Source: Parapristionchus giblindavisi (taxonomy: Eukaryota; Nematoda; Chromadorea; Rhabditida; Diplogasteridae). Taken from it: 64,000 nucleotides of DNA. The position numbers were made by a program, and so were the translations under genes. The notes under the pieces were generated by a model. That model was not told the origin of the DNA. It did not search any database and worked only from the letters and a program-made list of their open reading frames with translations. The stretch is taken from positions 186,001 through 250,000 of the forward strand of contig CALSFV010000068.1 of the NCBI GenBank assembly GCA_943737045.1, read 5' to 3'. Below are positions 12,701-22,089 of this stretch, piece after piece. The first letter of the stretch is position 1; each line of letters begins with the position of its first letter.

Positions 12701-13052
12701 AGATTTAGTGAGATGTAATCTATATCAACAGTGGAGTCTTAAAAGTGAGATTAAAGATCAAAGAACATATATTCAGGTGAACGACGATCGAATTCTCGAG
12801 GCAACATCCCGTTTCTGTGCCACTATTCCCTCAAACGCTCCGCCCCCTGGTGTCACCGTACCACCCACCGTAATCGCGTCGCGTCCACTCTACCGTACGC
12901 TCGCCCTGATCACAGGTGATCGCGGAATGAACATTAAGGTATACGATATCCATCTGTTAACAAATATTGATTGATTCGACATTCAGGCCAACGCTCGCAA
13001 TATCCCTGTGCGAACTATTCAATCGTTCCTGAAGTGGGCCAAGCTACAGTAA
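794..13052 (+). CDS. smg-6: SMG-6/EST1A nonsense-mediated decay endonuclease, 23 exons
   Basis: Exons: 794-826, 1085-1167, 1759-1783, 2101-2178, 2322-2489, 2631-2731, 2984-3062, 4244-4411, 4477-4623, 4797-4906, 4991-5085, 5294-5447, 5981-6179, 6341-6413, 6597-6700, 6779-6888, 10764-10875, 11216-11331, 11465-11519, 11600-11673, 11886-12003, 12777-12938, 12987-13052. All phases close, giving 809 aa. SMG6 cuts mRNAs near premature stops. The N-terminal half matches the EST1/14-3-3-like helical domain (TSGHTYNQLAILSFYQ). The C-terminus is the PIN nuclease, with acidic residues in VVIDTN (D633), VIDELCGL (E664), VNDDRIL (D737/D738) and LITGDRG (D782), so it should be active. It ends in NARNIPVRTIQSFLKWAKLQ, close to animal SMG6 tails. 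Intron 16 holds a LINE. The start is the least certain point: the frame stays open upstream of 794 to the acceptor at 750. Confidence 0.93.
3063..4243. other. smg-6 intron 7, no gene seen
   Basis: This 1.2 kb intron contains open stretches such as 3398-3868. The surrounding EST1-domain exons join in phase across it (SFYQ then ERVLNELFYLV), matching family order, so these stretches are taken as chance. It holds several TACCGTA words around 3590-3610. Confidence 0.6.
7009..7383 (+). CDS. LINE ORF1 C-terminal part
   Basis: This 124-codon ORF is basic, with an RPSLTAEERKRAFDLRQKRD segment and a serine/asparagine-rich end. Such a basic 'RP-LT-EER' region is common at the C-terminus of ORF1 RNA-binding proteins of CR1/L2-type elements. 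It is much shorter than a full ORF1 and lacks zinc knuckles, consistent with 5' truncation. Its stop at 7381-7383 overlaps the open frame of ORF2. Confidence 0.6.
   Translation: MGSKREPKSGRIPAPRKVKVIFPTRSAQQLFVRSSKLIRDSNVVDNNKIYVRPSLTAEERKRAFDLRQKRDQMKREGKDVVIFDDTIIDRSQLEQAKQAKRLNRVGAQSKSVSSLSSSNHNQSN
7386..10190 (+). CDS. LINE ORF2: APE-type endonuclease and reverse transcriptase
   Basis: One uninterrupted frame of over 900 codons. The N-terminal endonuclease shows YFNCRSLANK, LCTETWL, RGGGVAI, ILIGDLNSD and SDHNGL, the metal-binding and catalytic blocks of the APE fold. The reverse transcriptase shows YRPISILSAASKTMERL, HGFRSQASV, DIVYLDFSRAFDTV, GVPQGSVLGP and the active-site box YADD (near 9353-9364). 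No stops or frameshifts were seen, so the protein may still be functional. No good ATG was found at its start; the frame overlaps the ORF1 stop, so translation might re-initiate there. Confidence 0.9.
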   Translation, partial: YSASTHYAPLSVSYFNCRSLANKHVAFRSYLSVSSPDLVLCTETWLSTRIPSSLLIGPLPYTVIRNDRRARGGGVAIIIRDHIPYSTVTVTHPDCETLCIDIMTNSSCFVRVCVVYRPPSYPTSRTETLIDHLSDLITSSPHPFILIGDLNSDSLSPPSSPSDKLLHSFITSSALSHMHLFPTRLNRSIDWLCSSDQSIVSSVQVIPPFVTSDHNGLTFSIDSYSIPPAQSLVRDYSRADFQAMSLHLSTIDWFSDFRDCTHIDEAYDIFCSHLHYTIDLFVPYRMPRCQSSSYPPHIRRLIEHRNALFPKISNPSVRYLFNKASHDLLSLINKWNRYCERKKLSRTKDLYRHIASLTRPKTKSVHSLVDYSGIKHTDRTTKANLLASEFHSHFVNDDGLPPLLSTPPIQSQFSQFTIFPFEVSRALRKLKPSCSTSYDNIPQIIFNRCADSLSLPLADIFNLSLLSSTVPSLWKRSLITPIPKPGKDPTLPSSYRPISILSAASKTMERLVKAKLLPFLIDNNIIPLHQHGFRSQASVLSNLLLCQNDWTNALSHGLATDIVYLDFSRAFDTVSHSKLISKCAHYGISGSMLHWLHSFISDRYFSVRLDNVLSDFHPVISGVPQGSVLGPILFILYIADLPHCLSPFPNVTSHAYADDIKLYVSYDKSSQHIISSQLQSALDAINVWTDHNQLSLSAPKCNIIHIGSRSFIPLYSINQTPLSILSQVRDLGIQITSSLSPTASIDDRITKSQIALHLLLKAVSVDSPEILVKCYTTYVLPHLSFASSFWYPLTSKDSKRLEKVQRLFTRIVFSRCFHVSPLSMPSYSNRLKTLSMKQLNEQRVISDLLLARKILYGESIIPIDTFFKFQPTRPRSSSYGLALEFTRNNIRYNSFPLRVIRWLNRLPPSILSAESHSQFKSLLINSEYPTLFAS
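12004..12776. repeat. smg-6 intron 21 with direct duplications
   Basis: A run of GGGTTACGGT/GATGATGGG variants lies at about 12004-12110. A near-copy pair of about 80 bp (12282-12363 and 12611-12691, same orientation) begins TATTCTCCATTT. A further pair, GATGTAATCTATATCAACAG, lies near 12576 and 12711. None is coding. Confidence 0.7.
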
Positions 13053-13746
13053 TCCTTACTTGCTGTAGACTACCGTAGTACCTCAGCTGATTTCACGGCT
13101 ACCGTAATCCTCTACTTGTCCTACCGTAATCACGCATACAAGAACATATCGTCAGGAAGAGTTTAAACTATGCTAGTTATTCCACTTTGTAGTTTGTAGT
13201 CTCGATTTCCCGAAAGATTTCGTATATATCATCCAATCCATCAATATGTGCAGAATCGTCAACTCTACCGTATCTCACTTCAAATTGTGTCTCTCTGAGT
13301 GTGTGCATGCATTTACAATAGATTTTTATTGATTGTTTGACATCAAGCTGAGATGTAGTTTGTAGTTTGATCCCTAGTCTCGCTTGTTACTGTATAGTTA
13401 AATCGATCGATTCATCTCGACCTCTTCATATTTGCTCAATCGTTTGTATCTATTCTATACTCATCTGGTGGTCATTTTTGCCCTCTTACAAATGTTAAAT
13501 ATATATTTTTGTTTTTACTTGTTCATTTCACATTGTGCTACGTTTGTATTTTAGCGAATGATGGGCACGATGTTTGATAAAACATTTTGTAATATTCAAC
13601 ATTGTTTTAGTTTCATAAGATCTATGTCACTTGCCGTAATAGATACTTGACAATGAGGGGATTGGAAAGATACTGTATCGGAAATGTACCGTATTCCATG
13701 ATTTATTGATTGATTAAAGACGTTTCGTTCTTGGCTAAGACTGGCA
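13053..13746. other. Intergenic, smg-6 to nth-1
   Basis: About 0.7 kb with no exon evidence. It is rich in TACCGTAATC words just after the smg-6 stop (13070-13140). The two flanking genes are on the same strand, but the gap is longer than usual for a nematode operon, so an operon is not claimed. Confidence 0.5.
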
Positions 13747-16181
13747 ATGAGGGCTGGTCCTCGTGTGAAGACTACAGTGAAACGGGAATCAACTGAAGAG
13801 ATCAAAGATCAACTACGAACCAAATATCAACGAAAGGCCAAAGATCAAAGTGTGATAAACACTCAGTTGGAAGCGAAGGATACGGTAGCACAGATCAAAG
13901 TTCAACCTGAGAATACGGTAGTAGAGGCGAAAGAACAAGATACGGTAGAAAAGATCAAAGATCAGCCTGGTGTGGAAGATATTGAAGATACAGTATGGAA
14001 GCGAGATCTTCGAGCGATCACTGAGATGAGAAAGAATAAGGTTTTTTTCTTCATAATTTATTGAATATTGGATTTTGGAGGAGTAAACATTAAGCCAAGG
14101 TTCTCTTTAATACATATGTAGTACTCACACGTTTGATTAGATAAAAGGTGAGTGTCATACTCCCGAATAGAGCTTTGACCAGGTCTACGCTCCCTGTAGT
14201 TTCATTAAAGGCAGCTGGCATCCAAAAATTTCGATTCGAAATAGTTAAAATAGTTGATCTCATGTTGATGAGCTCAAAGAACTATTCAGAAATATGTATT
14301 TGAAAGTTTGAAAAGACGCTCTGGTAAGAACTTGGATTACTGTAGCCTGCTCCACACCACGGGCGAGGTTTCTGAACTACAGTACTCTAAGTCCATCGAA
14401 ATGCTCAAAAAGACCATTATTGAGTTTTATTCTTCATAATTCCCCACTGCGGATAGAATTATCATCAAAATATTCAATTTCAAGTCGTATCCAAAGAGTT
14501 GGTGTGGCAATTAGGAAAAGGCTCCCGCTATCTGGAGCAGACTGTAGTTTTTTAACTGCGCCGTTCTCCTTACCAGAGAATTCTTATGATGTAAGATGTA
14601 TATATTTCGAAGCAGAATTTCAAGCTCTTTTATATGAGATCAACTTGTTTTTCGTTTCCTGGTCCCTTTAATCTGGTTATTTTTTTAATTTTTAGGACGC
14701 TGCCGTAGACACCATGGGCTGCCACATGTTGCATGACAAAGATGCTCTGCCTGAGGTCAGAGATCAAAGATAAAAAAGTAGAGATCAAAGATCAATTTCA
14801 GGTTCAACGCTTCCAAATTCTCCTCGCGCTTATGCTTTCGAGTCAGACAAAGGATGAAGTGACAAGTGCTGCTATGCAGGTTAGAGGGCAAGGGAATCTA
14901 TATAATGATTTTAAATTCGTATGCATAAATCTGACGAGTGAGAGGAGTTTGAAGGTGATGTATTTAAAAATGAGCCATGGTGGAAAGTTTATTTATATTG
15001 AATCTCTTCGCTCATATCTAATAGGTGTAATATCATGCTGATCTTCTCGTATTACTGATTGATTTCAGAGACTACGCACACATGGTTGTACGATCGATAA
15101 TATTATATCCACGACGCAATCCGAGCTGGAAGATCTGCTGAAGCCTGTCGGATTCTATAGAGTACGGTACTATTGATTTGTCAGATATTTACCGTAATCA
15201 TTTCTTCTATCATGAAGTGAGTTTATTTTGCAGCGTAAGGCTGAGTATATCAAGAAAGCGGCAGTAGTGCTCAAGGATGAATATAAGGGAGACATTCCAT
15301 CTACTCTAGAGGGATTGTGTGAACTTACTGGAGTTGGACCGAAGATGGCACATCTTGTACGTATCATTTATCGATTTATCGATCGATAAATCCATTGATC
15401 TATCGATAATGTTTTGAAGGAGCAAGTATCGAACAATAGTTCGATTGATAATTAAAATGATAATGTTTTGTTGGTATGAATATCTTTATATGGAGGCAAA
15501 TATCTAAGTCTGAAAATATTGGCGAATAATGAGGATTTGTAGAATATTGATTGATTTGAGGTCATGCAGACTGCGTGGGATCAGACGCTAGGAATCGCAG
15601 TAGATACGCACGTTCACAGGTGAAAAATATCGATTGTTTTTTTGGGGATTATCGATTAGGGTTGTAGGTCTATTTTTGCGCAATCATTGTGAAGAATAAA
15701 GTAGAATGCTAAATGTATTTTGATTTGTCAATCAATAACACCTTGACTACGGTAGGATCGTGAATCGTCTCGGTTGGGCGCACACGAGTACACCGGAGCA
15801 GACTCGAGCAAAACTGGAAGGGCTACTTCCGAGGTTAGATATTGATTGATAACTGATCAAATAGGTACCATTCTGTCATATTCTTCTACGTCCAATATCT
15901 TTTTCAGCTGTGAATTCATTATTAAAGATGAAAGATTTCTATTTTTTGTTCAGAGAGGAATGGTCGCGTGTTAACAAGTTATTGGTCGGTTTCGGACAGC
16001 AGCGATGTCTTCCTGTAAAGCCCAAGGTAATTTTTTTGAAAAATAAATTTATATAATTTTAATTTATATTATGCTAATTGTTTTTTATTAATATTATTTA
16101 AAGTGTTCCGAATGTCTTCTGCGTACGACGTGTCCATCTTCGACGAGCAAGAAAGATAAAAAGAACAAGGATGATCTTTGA
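13747..16181 (+). CDS. nth-1: Endonuclease III homologue, base-excision-repair DNA glycosylase/AP lyase
   Basis: Exons: 13747-14040, 14696-14755, 14802-14879, 15069-15161, 15234-15356, 15570-15619, 15756-15833, 15954-16026, 16104-16181. All phases close, giving 308 aa. The enzyme removes oxidised pyrimidines and cleaves the abasic site. The helix-hairpin-helix ([11 protein letters not shown]) carries catalytic Lys212, and [10 protein letters not shown] carries Asp228. The 4Fe-4S ligands are Cys277, 284, 287 and 293 in C-x6-C-x2-C-x5-C spacing. [11 protein letters not shown] is the family signature. Residues 1-75 or so are an unusual charged extension built from repeated words (see findings). 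Intron 1 carries a TTAA element. The stop TGA lies inside a GATCTTTGATC repeat. A polyadenylation signal AATAAA is at 16267-16272. Confidence 0.95.
14209..14667 (+). mobile_element. TTAA-flanked MITE in nth-1 intron 1 (copy A)
   Basis: A 459 bp element flanked by TTAA on both sides (14205-14208 and 14668-14671), with short terminal repeats AGG...CCT. Close relatives occur at 45985-46430 (same orientation) and 50939-51400 (opposite orientation). The TTAA target duplication suggests mobilisation by a piggyBac-type transposase; no transposase is encoded. Confidence 0.8.
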
Positions 16182-16379
16182 TCTTTGATCTTTCGCTAAT
16201 CTGTTGTTTCGTTAATTTATCTAGATCTCGAGATTTCGTTGACAGTACTTGATCTCATTCACTCTGAATAAATATTAAATTGGCAAATTACTGTGAGTTA
16301 CTTATAATATTTATTCTCAATCTGCTATTATATACTGAAATACATGTGATGATACTCATTTCTATCTAAATGCTCTATA

Positions 16380-16461
16380 GCAGCGATGTCCGAGTGGTTA
16401 AGGAGATAGACTTGAAATCTATTGGGCATTGCCCGCGTAGGTTCGAACCCTGCTCGCTGCG
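16380..16461 (+). tRNA. tRNA-Ser(UGA)
   Basis: An 82 nt cloverleaf with acceptor stem GCAGCGA/TCGCTGC and anticodon loop CTTGAAA, giving anticodon TGA at 16413-16415. It has a long variable arm typical of serine tRNA and the T-loop GGTTCGAACCC. It starts about 200 bp after the nth-1 stop. An identical sequence lies inverted at 22122-22203. Confidence 0.95.
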
Positions 16462-16767
16462 AAAGTTTTGCTGTTCTTTCCAATTTTCCGAAAAAAGTAG
16501 AACTGTAATTACGAAGTGAATAGAACAAGTAAATATTTCGAAGAATAATAAGAGGAACAAACAATTTTAAAGAAAATCGAATTGTTCTGATGTGCTCATT
16601 CGAATTATGGCGATTAACGACTTATCGGCTTTAATATAGTTTAATTTACATTGTTTCGAGTTGAAGTACACAATTAATTAATGATCTTTGGGAGGTCTTT
16701 TACAATTAAGAAAAATAAGGTGAAAAATTCAAAAGGTAACGACGTAAAAGACAAGCAAAAGAATGAA

Positions 16768-16840
16768 AGCCCGATGCGGGGCTCGAACCCGCGACAGCCA
16801 GATTAAGAGTCTGGTGCTCTACCGACTGAGCTAACCGGGC
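16768..16840 (-). tRNA. tRNA-Lys(CUU)
   Basis: The reverse strand gives a 73 nt cloverleaf beginning GCCCGGTTAGCTCAGTCGG. The anticodon loop ACTCTTAAT has anticodon CTT, the T-arm is GCGGGTTCGAGCCCCGC, and the acceptor 3' side is ATCGGGC. No CCA is encoded, as expected for a nuclear tRNA. Confidence 0.95.
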
Positions 16841-17269
16841 ACGGACGAGTACATCTATTGACCACTTGAGTAGTTTCTGTTATAGACCTAGCTGTCGAAA
16901 CACCTTATAACCTTACAATTTCACATATTTTATATTAAAACTTTACTGTGCAGGTAAATATTGAAGAAATATTTTACGATTTCTCGATCGTTTGTGATTT
17001 GTGTTCACTCTTTAAAGTATTACAGCTTGGAAGATCGATATCACTCGATGTTTCGAATTTCAAACCTTAGAGAGATGGAGCATGCATAGTTGTAATCGTC
17101 ATCGAAATTTGATCACTCCTTAATCAATGGAGATGAGCAATTCGTCGTGTATAATAATTACTTCAAGGACTATATCGCAAAGAACTGCCACATCCTATCA
17201 CCAAACACAATCTTGATACGCACAACAAGGACAGGCAGATTCTAAAGGGAGGTTGAAATGTCCGAGCCC

Positions 17270-17315
17270 TTTCTAGGCATCTAATCTTGAAAAGGCAAGA
17301 TTAGATGCCTAGAAA
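17270..17315. repeat. Perfect 20-bp stem hairpin
   Basis: TTTCTAGGCATCTAATCTTG at 17270-17289 is followed by a 6-nt loop and its exact reverse complement at 17296-17315. Weaker pairing continues outward for about 15 nt on each side. It sits just outside the foldback element. Confidence 0.9.
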
Positions 17316-17343
17316 CCGAACATTTCGAGTCCTTTTTTCGAGA

Positions 17344-19446
17344 ACGTTGACGGGGGTATGACAAACCCGCAACGACAAAAGCGCAACTCGCCAAAAACGA
17401 CAAAAGCGCAAAAATAATAAGCGCAAGCGACAAAAGCGCAACTCGCGATAACTTCGGCCAGAGTTGTCCATTCATGGTGAGGTTGGTCATTTTGAACTCC
17501 TTAGCCTCAGAGCTATTACGTCATGAATTGATCTTTGATCTCTGGCCCCTCAACGACAAAAGCGCAACTCGAGTTATCTCGGCTCAAAGTAATGCTAGAC
17601 ACTTCGGGGTGGGCTCATCCAAACCTAGGGGTCTCGGCCATCCCGTAACAAGTTGATCTTTGATCTCTGGCCCCTCAACGACAAAAGCGCAACTCGAGCT
17701 ATCTCGGCTCAGAGTAATGCTAGACACTTTGGGGTGGGCTTATACGAAACCTAAGGGCCTCGGCCATCCAGTAACAAGTTGATCTTTGGTCTCTGGCCCC
17801 TCAACGACAAAAGCGCAACTCGAGCTATCTCGGCTCAGAGTAATGCTAGACACTTCGGGGTGGGCTCATACGAAACCTAGGGGCCTCGGCCATCCCGTAA
17901 CAAGTTGATCTTTGATCTCTGGCCCCTCAACGACAAAAGCGCAACTCGAGCTATCTCGGCTCAGAGTAATGCTAAACACTTCGGGGTGGGCTCATACGAA
18001 AACCTTAGGACCTGCGCCATCCCGCATTGTAAACTACCGTAATCTACTGTAACCCGGTTCGGTGGGTCAGACCAAGTTCGGTGGGTCAGATTTAACTAAA
18101 AATGTCGGAATGTCAACTACGTGTGCGTTAACATTATGAGCTATTGCAAACTACCGTAATCTACCGTGACCCAGTTCGGTGGGTCAGATCAAGTTCGGTG
18201 GGTCAGATTTGACTAAAAATTGTCGGAATGGCCACTACGTGTGTGATATAATCATGAGCTATTGCAAACTACCGTAACACGGTTCGGTGGGTCAGATCAA
18301 GTGCGATGGGTCAGATTTGACTAAAAATTGTCGGAATGGCCACTACGTGTGTGATATCATCATGAGCTATTGCAAATTACCGTAATCTACCGTAACCCAG
18401 TTCGGTGGGTCAGATCAAGTGCGGTGGGTCAGATTTTAGTAATAACACAACCGACATTCCGGTAACGTTCCATAACTAGCTTGTCGGGTCCTAGCAATTT
18501 TTTTTCAAATAAAATTTGAAAATTGAAACAATTTTTTTTAAATTTAGATATTTTTAACGTCATTTACCGCATACCCCTGTTGTTTGTTACAATTATGCTT
18601 ATTCTAATCTGACACACAATTTTAGCGAAATCTGACCCACCGAACTTGATCTGACCCACCGAAGCGGGTGACGGTAGATTACGGTATTTTACAATAACTC
18701 ATAATGATATCACACACGTAATGGCCATTCCGACAATTTTTAGTCAAATCTGACCCACCGAACTTGATCTGACCCACCGAACCATGTTACGGTAGTTTGC
18801 AATAGCTCATGATTATATCACACACGTAGTGGCCATTCCGACAATTTTTAGTGAAATCTGACCCACCGAACTTGATCTGACCCACCGAACTGGGTTACGG
18901 TAGATTACGGTAGTTTGCAATAGCTCATAATGTTAACGCACACGTAGTTGACATTCCGACATTTTTTAGTTAAATCTGACCCACCGAACTTGGTCTGACC
19001 CACCGAACCGGGTTACGGTAAGGTAGTTTACAATACGGGATGGCCGAGACCCCTAGGTTTCGTATGAGCCCACCCCGAAGTGTCTAGCATTACTTTGAGC
19101 CGAGATAACTCGAGTTGCGCTTTTGTCGTTGAGGGGCCAGAGATCAAAGATCAACTTTATACCGGATCCCGGAAGCCCCCAGGTTTCGTATGAGCCCACC
19201 CCGAAGTATCTAGCATCACAGTGAGAGGAGATAGTCCGAGTTGCGCTTTTGTCGTTGAGAGGCCAGAGATCAAAGATCAATTACTGACGTAATAGCTCTG
19301 AGGCTAAGGAGTTCAAAATGACCAACCTCACCATGATTGGACAACTCTGGCCGAAGTTATCGCGAGTTGCGCTTTTGTCGCTTGCGCTTTTTGTACCCCA
19401 GTTGCGCTTTTGTCGTTGCGGTTTTGTCATACTCCCACGTTGACTA
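17344..19446. mobile_element. Foldback element with tandemly repeated inverted arms
   Basis: The two halves are near reverse complements around a spacer at about 18440-18610. Outer ends share (AC)GTTG...TATGACAAA, followed by CGACAAAAGCGCAACT words. The left arm has four copies of a 125-126 bp unit (starts 17528, 17653, 17779, 17905), each opening with TTGATCTTTGATCTCTGG. It then has four copies of a unit of about 110-117 bp (starts about 18029, 18146, 18263, 18372) with TACCGTAATC and GTTCGGTGGGTCAGA. The right arm repeats these in inverted order, with four short-type units and about two long-type. No transposase was seen. This is the structure of a non-autonomous foldback DNA transposon. 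Confidence 0.85.
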
Positions 19447-20063
19447 TGATGACCAGAAAATTTTTTTAAAAAATTACCGGCCCACATTTTCTTGGTTCTA
19501 AATCAGGTACCCCCCCCCCACTTCTGGAATTACTTTACTGGATTCTTCAACTCGTTACTCTTCGTTATATTTTCCCAAAATTCAAAATTCAATTGACTAT
19601 GGAGCATATGTACTTCTAATGTCACCCATTGACAAGTTGTGTAATGAAGAATTGAACATTCTCATAATATGTGGTATCGTAATCGCATAATATCATAATT
19701 GTTCAACTTTAATTCTTATGATGCGTTACAAATAATTTGCCAACAAAGTCTTTTATTATGACAGACGTTTGAGGGAGCAATTAGTCGTCCAATGTCTCAA
19801 TAGAGATACGATGAAGTCTTCTGACCAAATTTAGAAGATCTTGAATTCTTTGATCTCTTAGATCTCTTTGAGCGACGACTGGATGATCTCATCTCAAATT
19901 TACATTTTTAGTCCAAGAAAAGTCCAATATTCGAGCAGAGTAAAAAATGAAACTGATATTTTACTGATAAAACAGCATGGTTTTGTCTTCACTAGAAATA
20001 ATATTATAATAATTCATTTACCATAAATAGGAAAACGTGTATTAATAGTAATGAATATGACTA
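19447..20063. other. Intergenic, no gene seen
   Basis: AT-rich, with a run of C near 19507-19517 and no exon-like reading frames. It follows the foldback element and precedes the 3' end of the coiled-coil gene on the minus strand. Confidence 0.5.
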
Positions 20064-21453
20064 TTAAATACTGCAACCGACCGAGTTCTGTCTGCTTTGT
20101 CTCATCCGATCGACCCAGGATGGAGGATGAAACTCCGTATGCTTCGCTATCATTGCTAGAAGAAGCGGCATGTACTGAAATAAGATAGATTGGGTATCAC
20201 AAATGATCTTTATGGATATTTGAACAGTTCTTCCAATAACTTGATCATCGTTGGGAATGAAATTGCATGGTCAAGTTACCGTAAATAGCAATATATTGAT
20301 TACCTCAGAGCGGTTATTCAAGATTGATCTTAGATCTTTGAATATTCCACATTCCTTCTGTGCTTCGGTGAATTCAACCTTATCCATGGCATAATTGAAC
20401 GCCTTAGTGAGCAATTCTATTTCCTGGAAAAGATCAAAGATCAAAGTTCAAAGATCATAGATTAAAAAAGATAAACCAACAGTATCATCTTGTATCTCCC
20501 TTCTTCCTTTAAAGAAAACTTTCAGAGTCTTATTCTAAAAATGGTAAGTAATAAATAAATATAAAATTATTCTTAAATAACCTCATCTTTCGTGAGTCCT
20601 TTATCAAGATCAGCCACCAGAAACGGAAATAGGGAATAGGCAGTGGAAAATACTACCGGACCATTCTGAAAAGCGTATATAAAAGATCAAAGATCAAAGA
20701 TCACAATACCTTCTTAATTGCATTCTGTACTCTGTAAGCAGATGGAACAGTACTGAGAGAACTACAATAATCCGATGCGGAGGTCTTGTGTACTGGAACA
20801 TCTGCAATATACAGTATCTATATACAATAGGATACGGTATTCCGGGTTTCGGTACTGCTTTTACCAAATACATTTTTTAGAGAAATACTGTAGAATGCTG
20901 TATACGGTAGAAGACTTACCAGGAGAATTTGAACGTGCCCACTGCAAATGTTGAGATGATGAACTCTTAGTATTCTTTAGCCTAGACGATTTGGATTCGA
21001 AAGAGATCTTGGACTGTAAGGGTTCCTGCTGCAGAAGTTGCTTCTGTTGTTGATCACATTGATCTTTCTCTGAAATAATCATTCATTAACCATTTTATAT
21101 TCTCATTTTGTGCGATAATTTCCCTATGTGCGATCATTTTGATATGATACAGCGAAAAATCGTATGATGTTACAGTAACCCTAAACTACCGTACTAATTT
21201 GTAGAGATAGAGCAGCAAGCTCGTTCTTAACCATCTCGAACTCATGCTGAGCTTGTTGAACGTGAAGTTGAACCTTTTCAATCAACTAAAAAGATTACGG
21301 TAAATATTAAAGATAATGTAAGTCAAAGTATTACGGCAACCGACTAATCGATTGATTTAAACCAACTTCAGTGGCCGAAGGTTGCAGAGGAAGGCTTATG
21401 GGTATCTTGATATCACTGAAAGTGGTTAACAATGTACTGGGAATGGTAACCAT
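20064..21453 (-). CDS. Unrecognised 262-aa protein with coiled coil, 8 exons
   Basis: Minus-strand exons: 21453-21367, 21285-21195, 21069-20920, 20801-20710, 20665-20582, 20534-20481, 20423-20304, 20174-20064. All phases close to a TAA stop, giving 262 aa. Residues of about 30-75 are glutamine/lysine-rich and helical (LIEKVQLHVQQAQHEFEMVK), a probable coiled coil. A serine-rich linker follows, then a more compact C-terminal part (VVFSTAYSLFPFLVADLDKG, then YMPLLLAMIAKHTEFHPPSW). There is no signal peptide or membrane span. I do not recognise a family, and the start could be extended by an upstream exon. Several introns end in (GATCTTT)n just before the acceptor, in sense orientation. Confidence 0.72.
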
Positions 21454-22089
21454 AAGTTGTACCTTGGTAAGGAATGGTAGACCGACCCAGCACAGTTGGG
21501 CATCATAATGAGAACTAATGAAGAAACGATAGAATATGAGTGGACGAATAACCTTTTATATGGGACACGACCGCTCATAATTAAGAACAGAGTGCAACAT
21601 GAAATGACACTAGTATGATATCGATCTAATCAAGATTATTCCGAAAAGTTCCTTTGTCTAGAAATATTTAAAAAATCCATTTTTGATTATGATTGATTGA
21701 TCATTTTTGATTCTGATTATGATATCATAAGGTGTAATTCTCAAAATTTATTCCGTCAAAAAATGAACCGTCCCACCTACCATAATCCCTGTTTATCATC
21801 AACCTCAATCGAATAAAATCGCATAGTATCCTTCGATTTCATTCTCGTCAAATTAAATTAATTATTTGGAGTGTAGACTGAAGCTGAATGGTGCTTATTT
21901 CACTCTCGCACGTTATGTTTTTTGTTCTTTTTTCAATAAAAATAATTTTATGATATCTGCGCACAACTTTGAGGCCGCGCGATCTGGCTTTCCAAGTTCA
22001 GAGAACACTGTGGAATGGAGATGTGATTTGCCTCCTGCGATTTGAAATATGATGTTATGATATACAGATTCTGCATAGTGAATAAGATC
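21454..22089. other. Intergenic, no gene seen
   Basis: AT-rich sequence with GATTGATTG words near 21695 and no supported exon. It lies between the coiled-coil gene start and the inverted nth-1/tRNA copy. Confidence 0.5.

Noticed and set aside
13053..13746. smg-6/nth-1 operon
   Set aside because: Same strand, but about 0.7 kb apart and no clear trans-splice signal; insufficient evidence.
17528..18440. Regularly spaced repeats resembling a CRISPR array
   Set aside because: Units are about 110-126 bp with no unique spacers, arranged as inverted arms in a eukaryotic genome; this is a foldback element.
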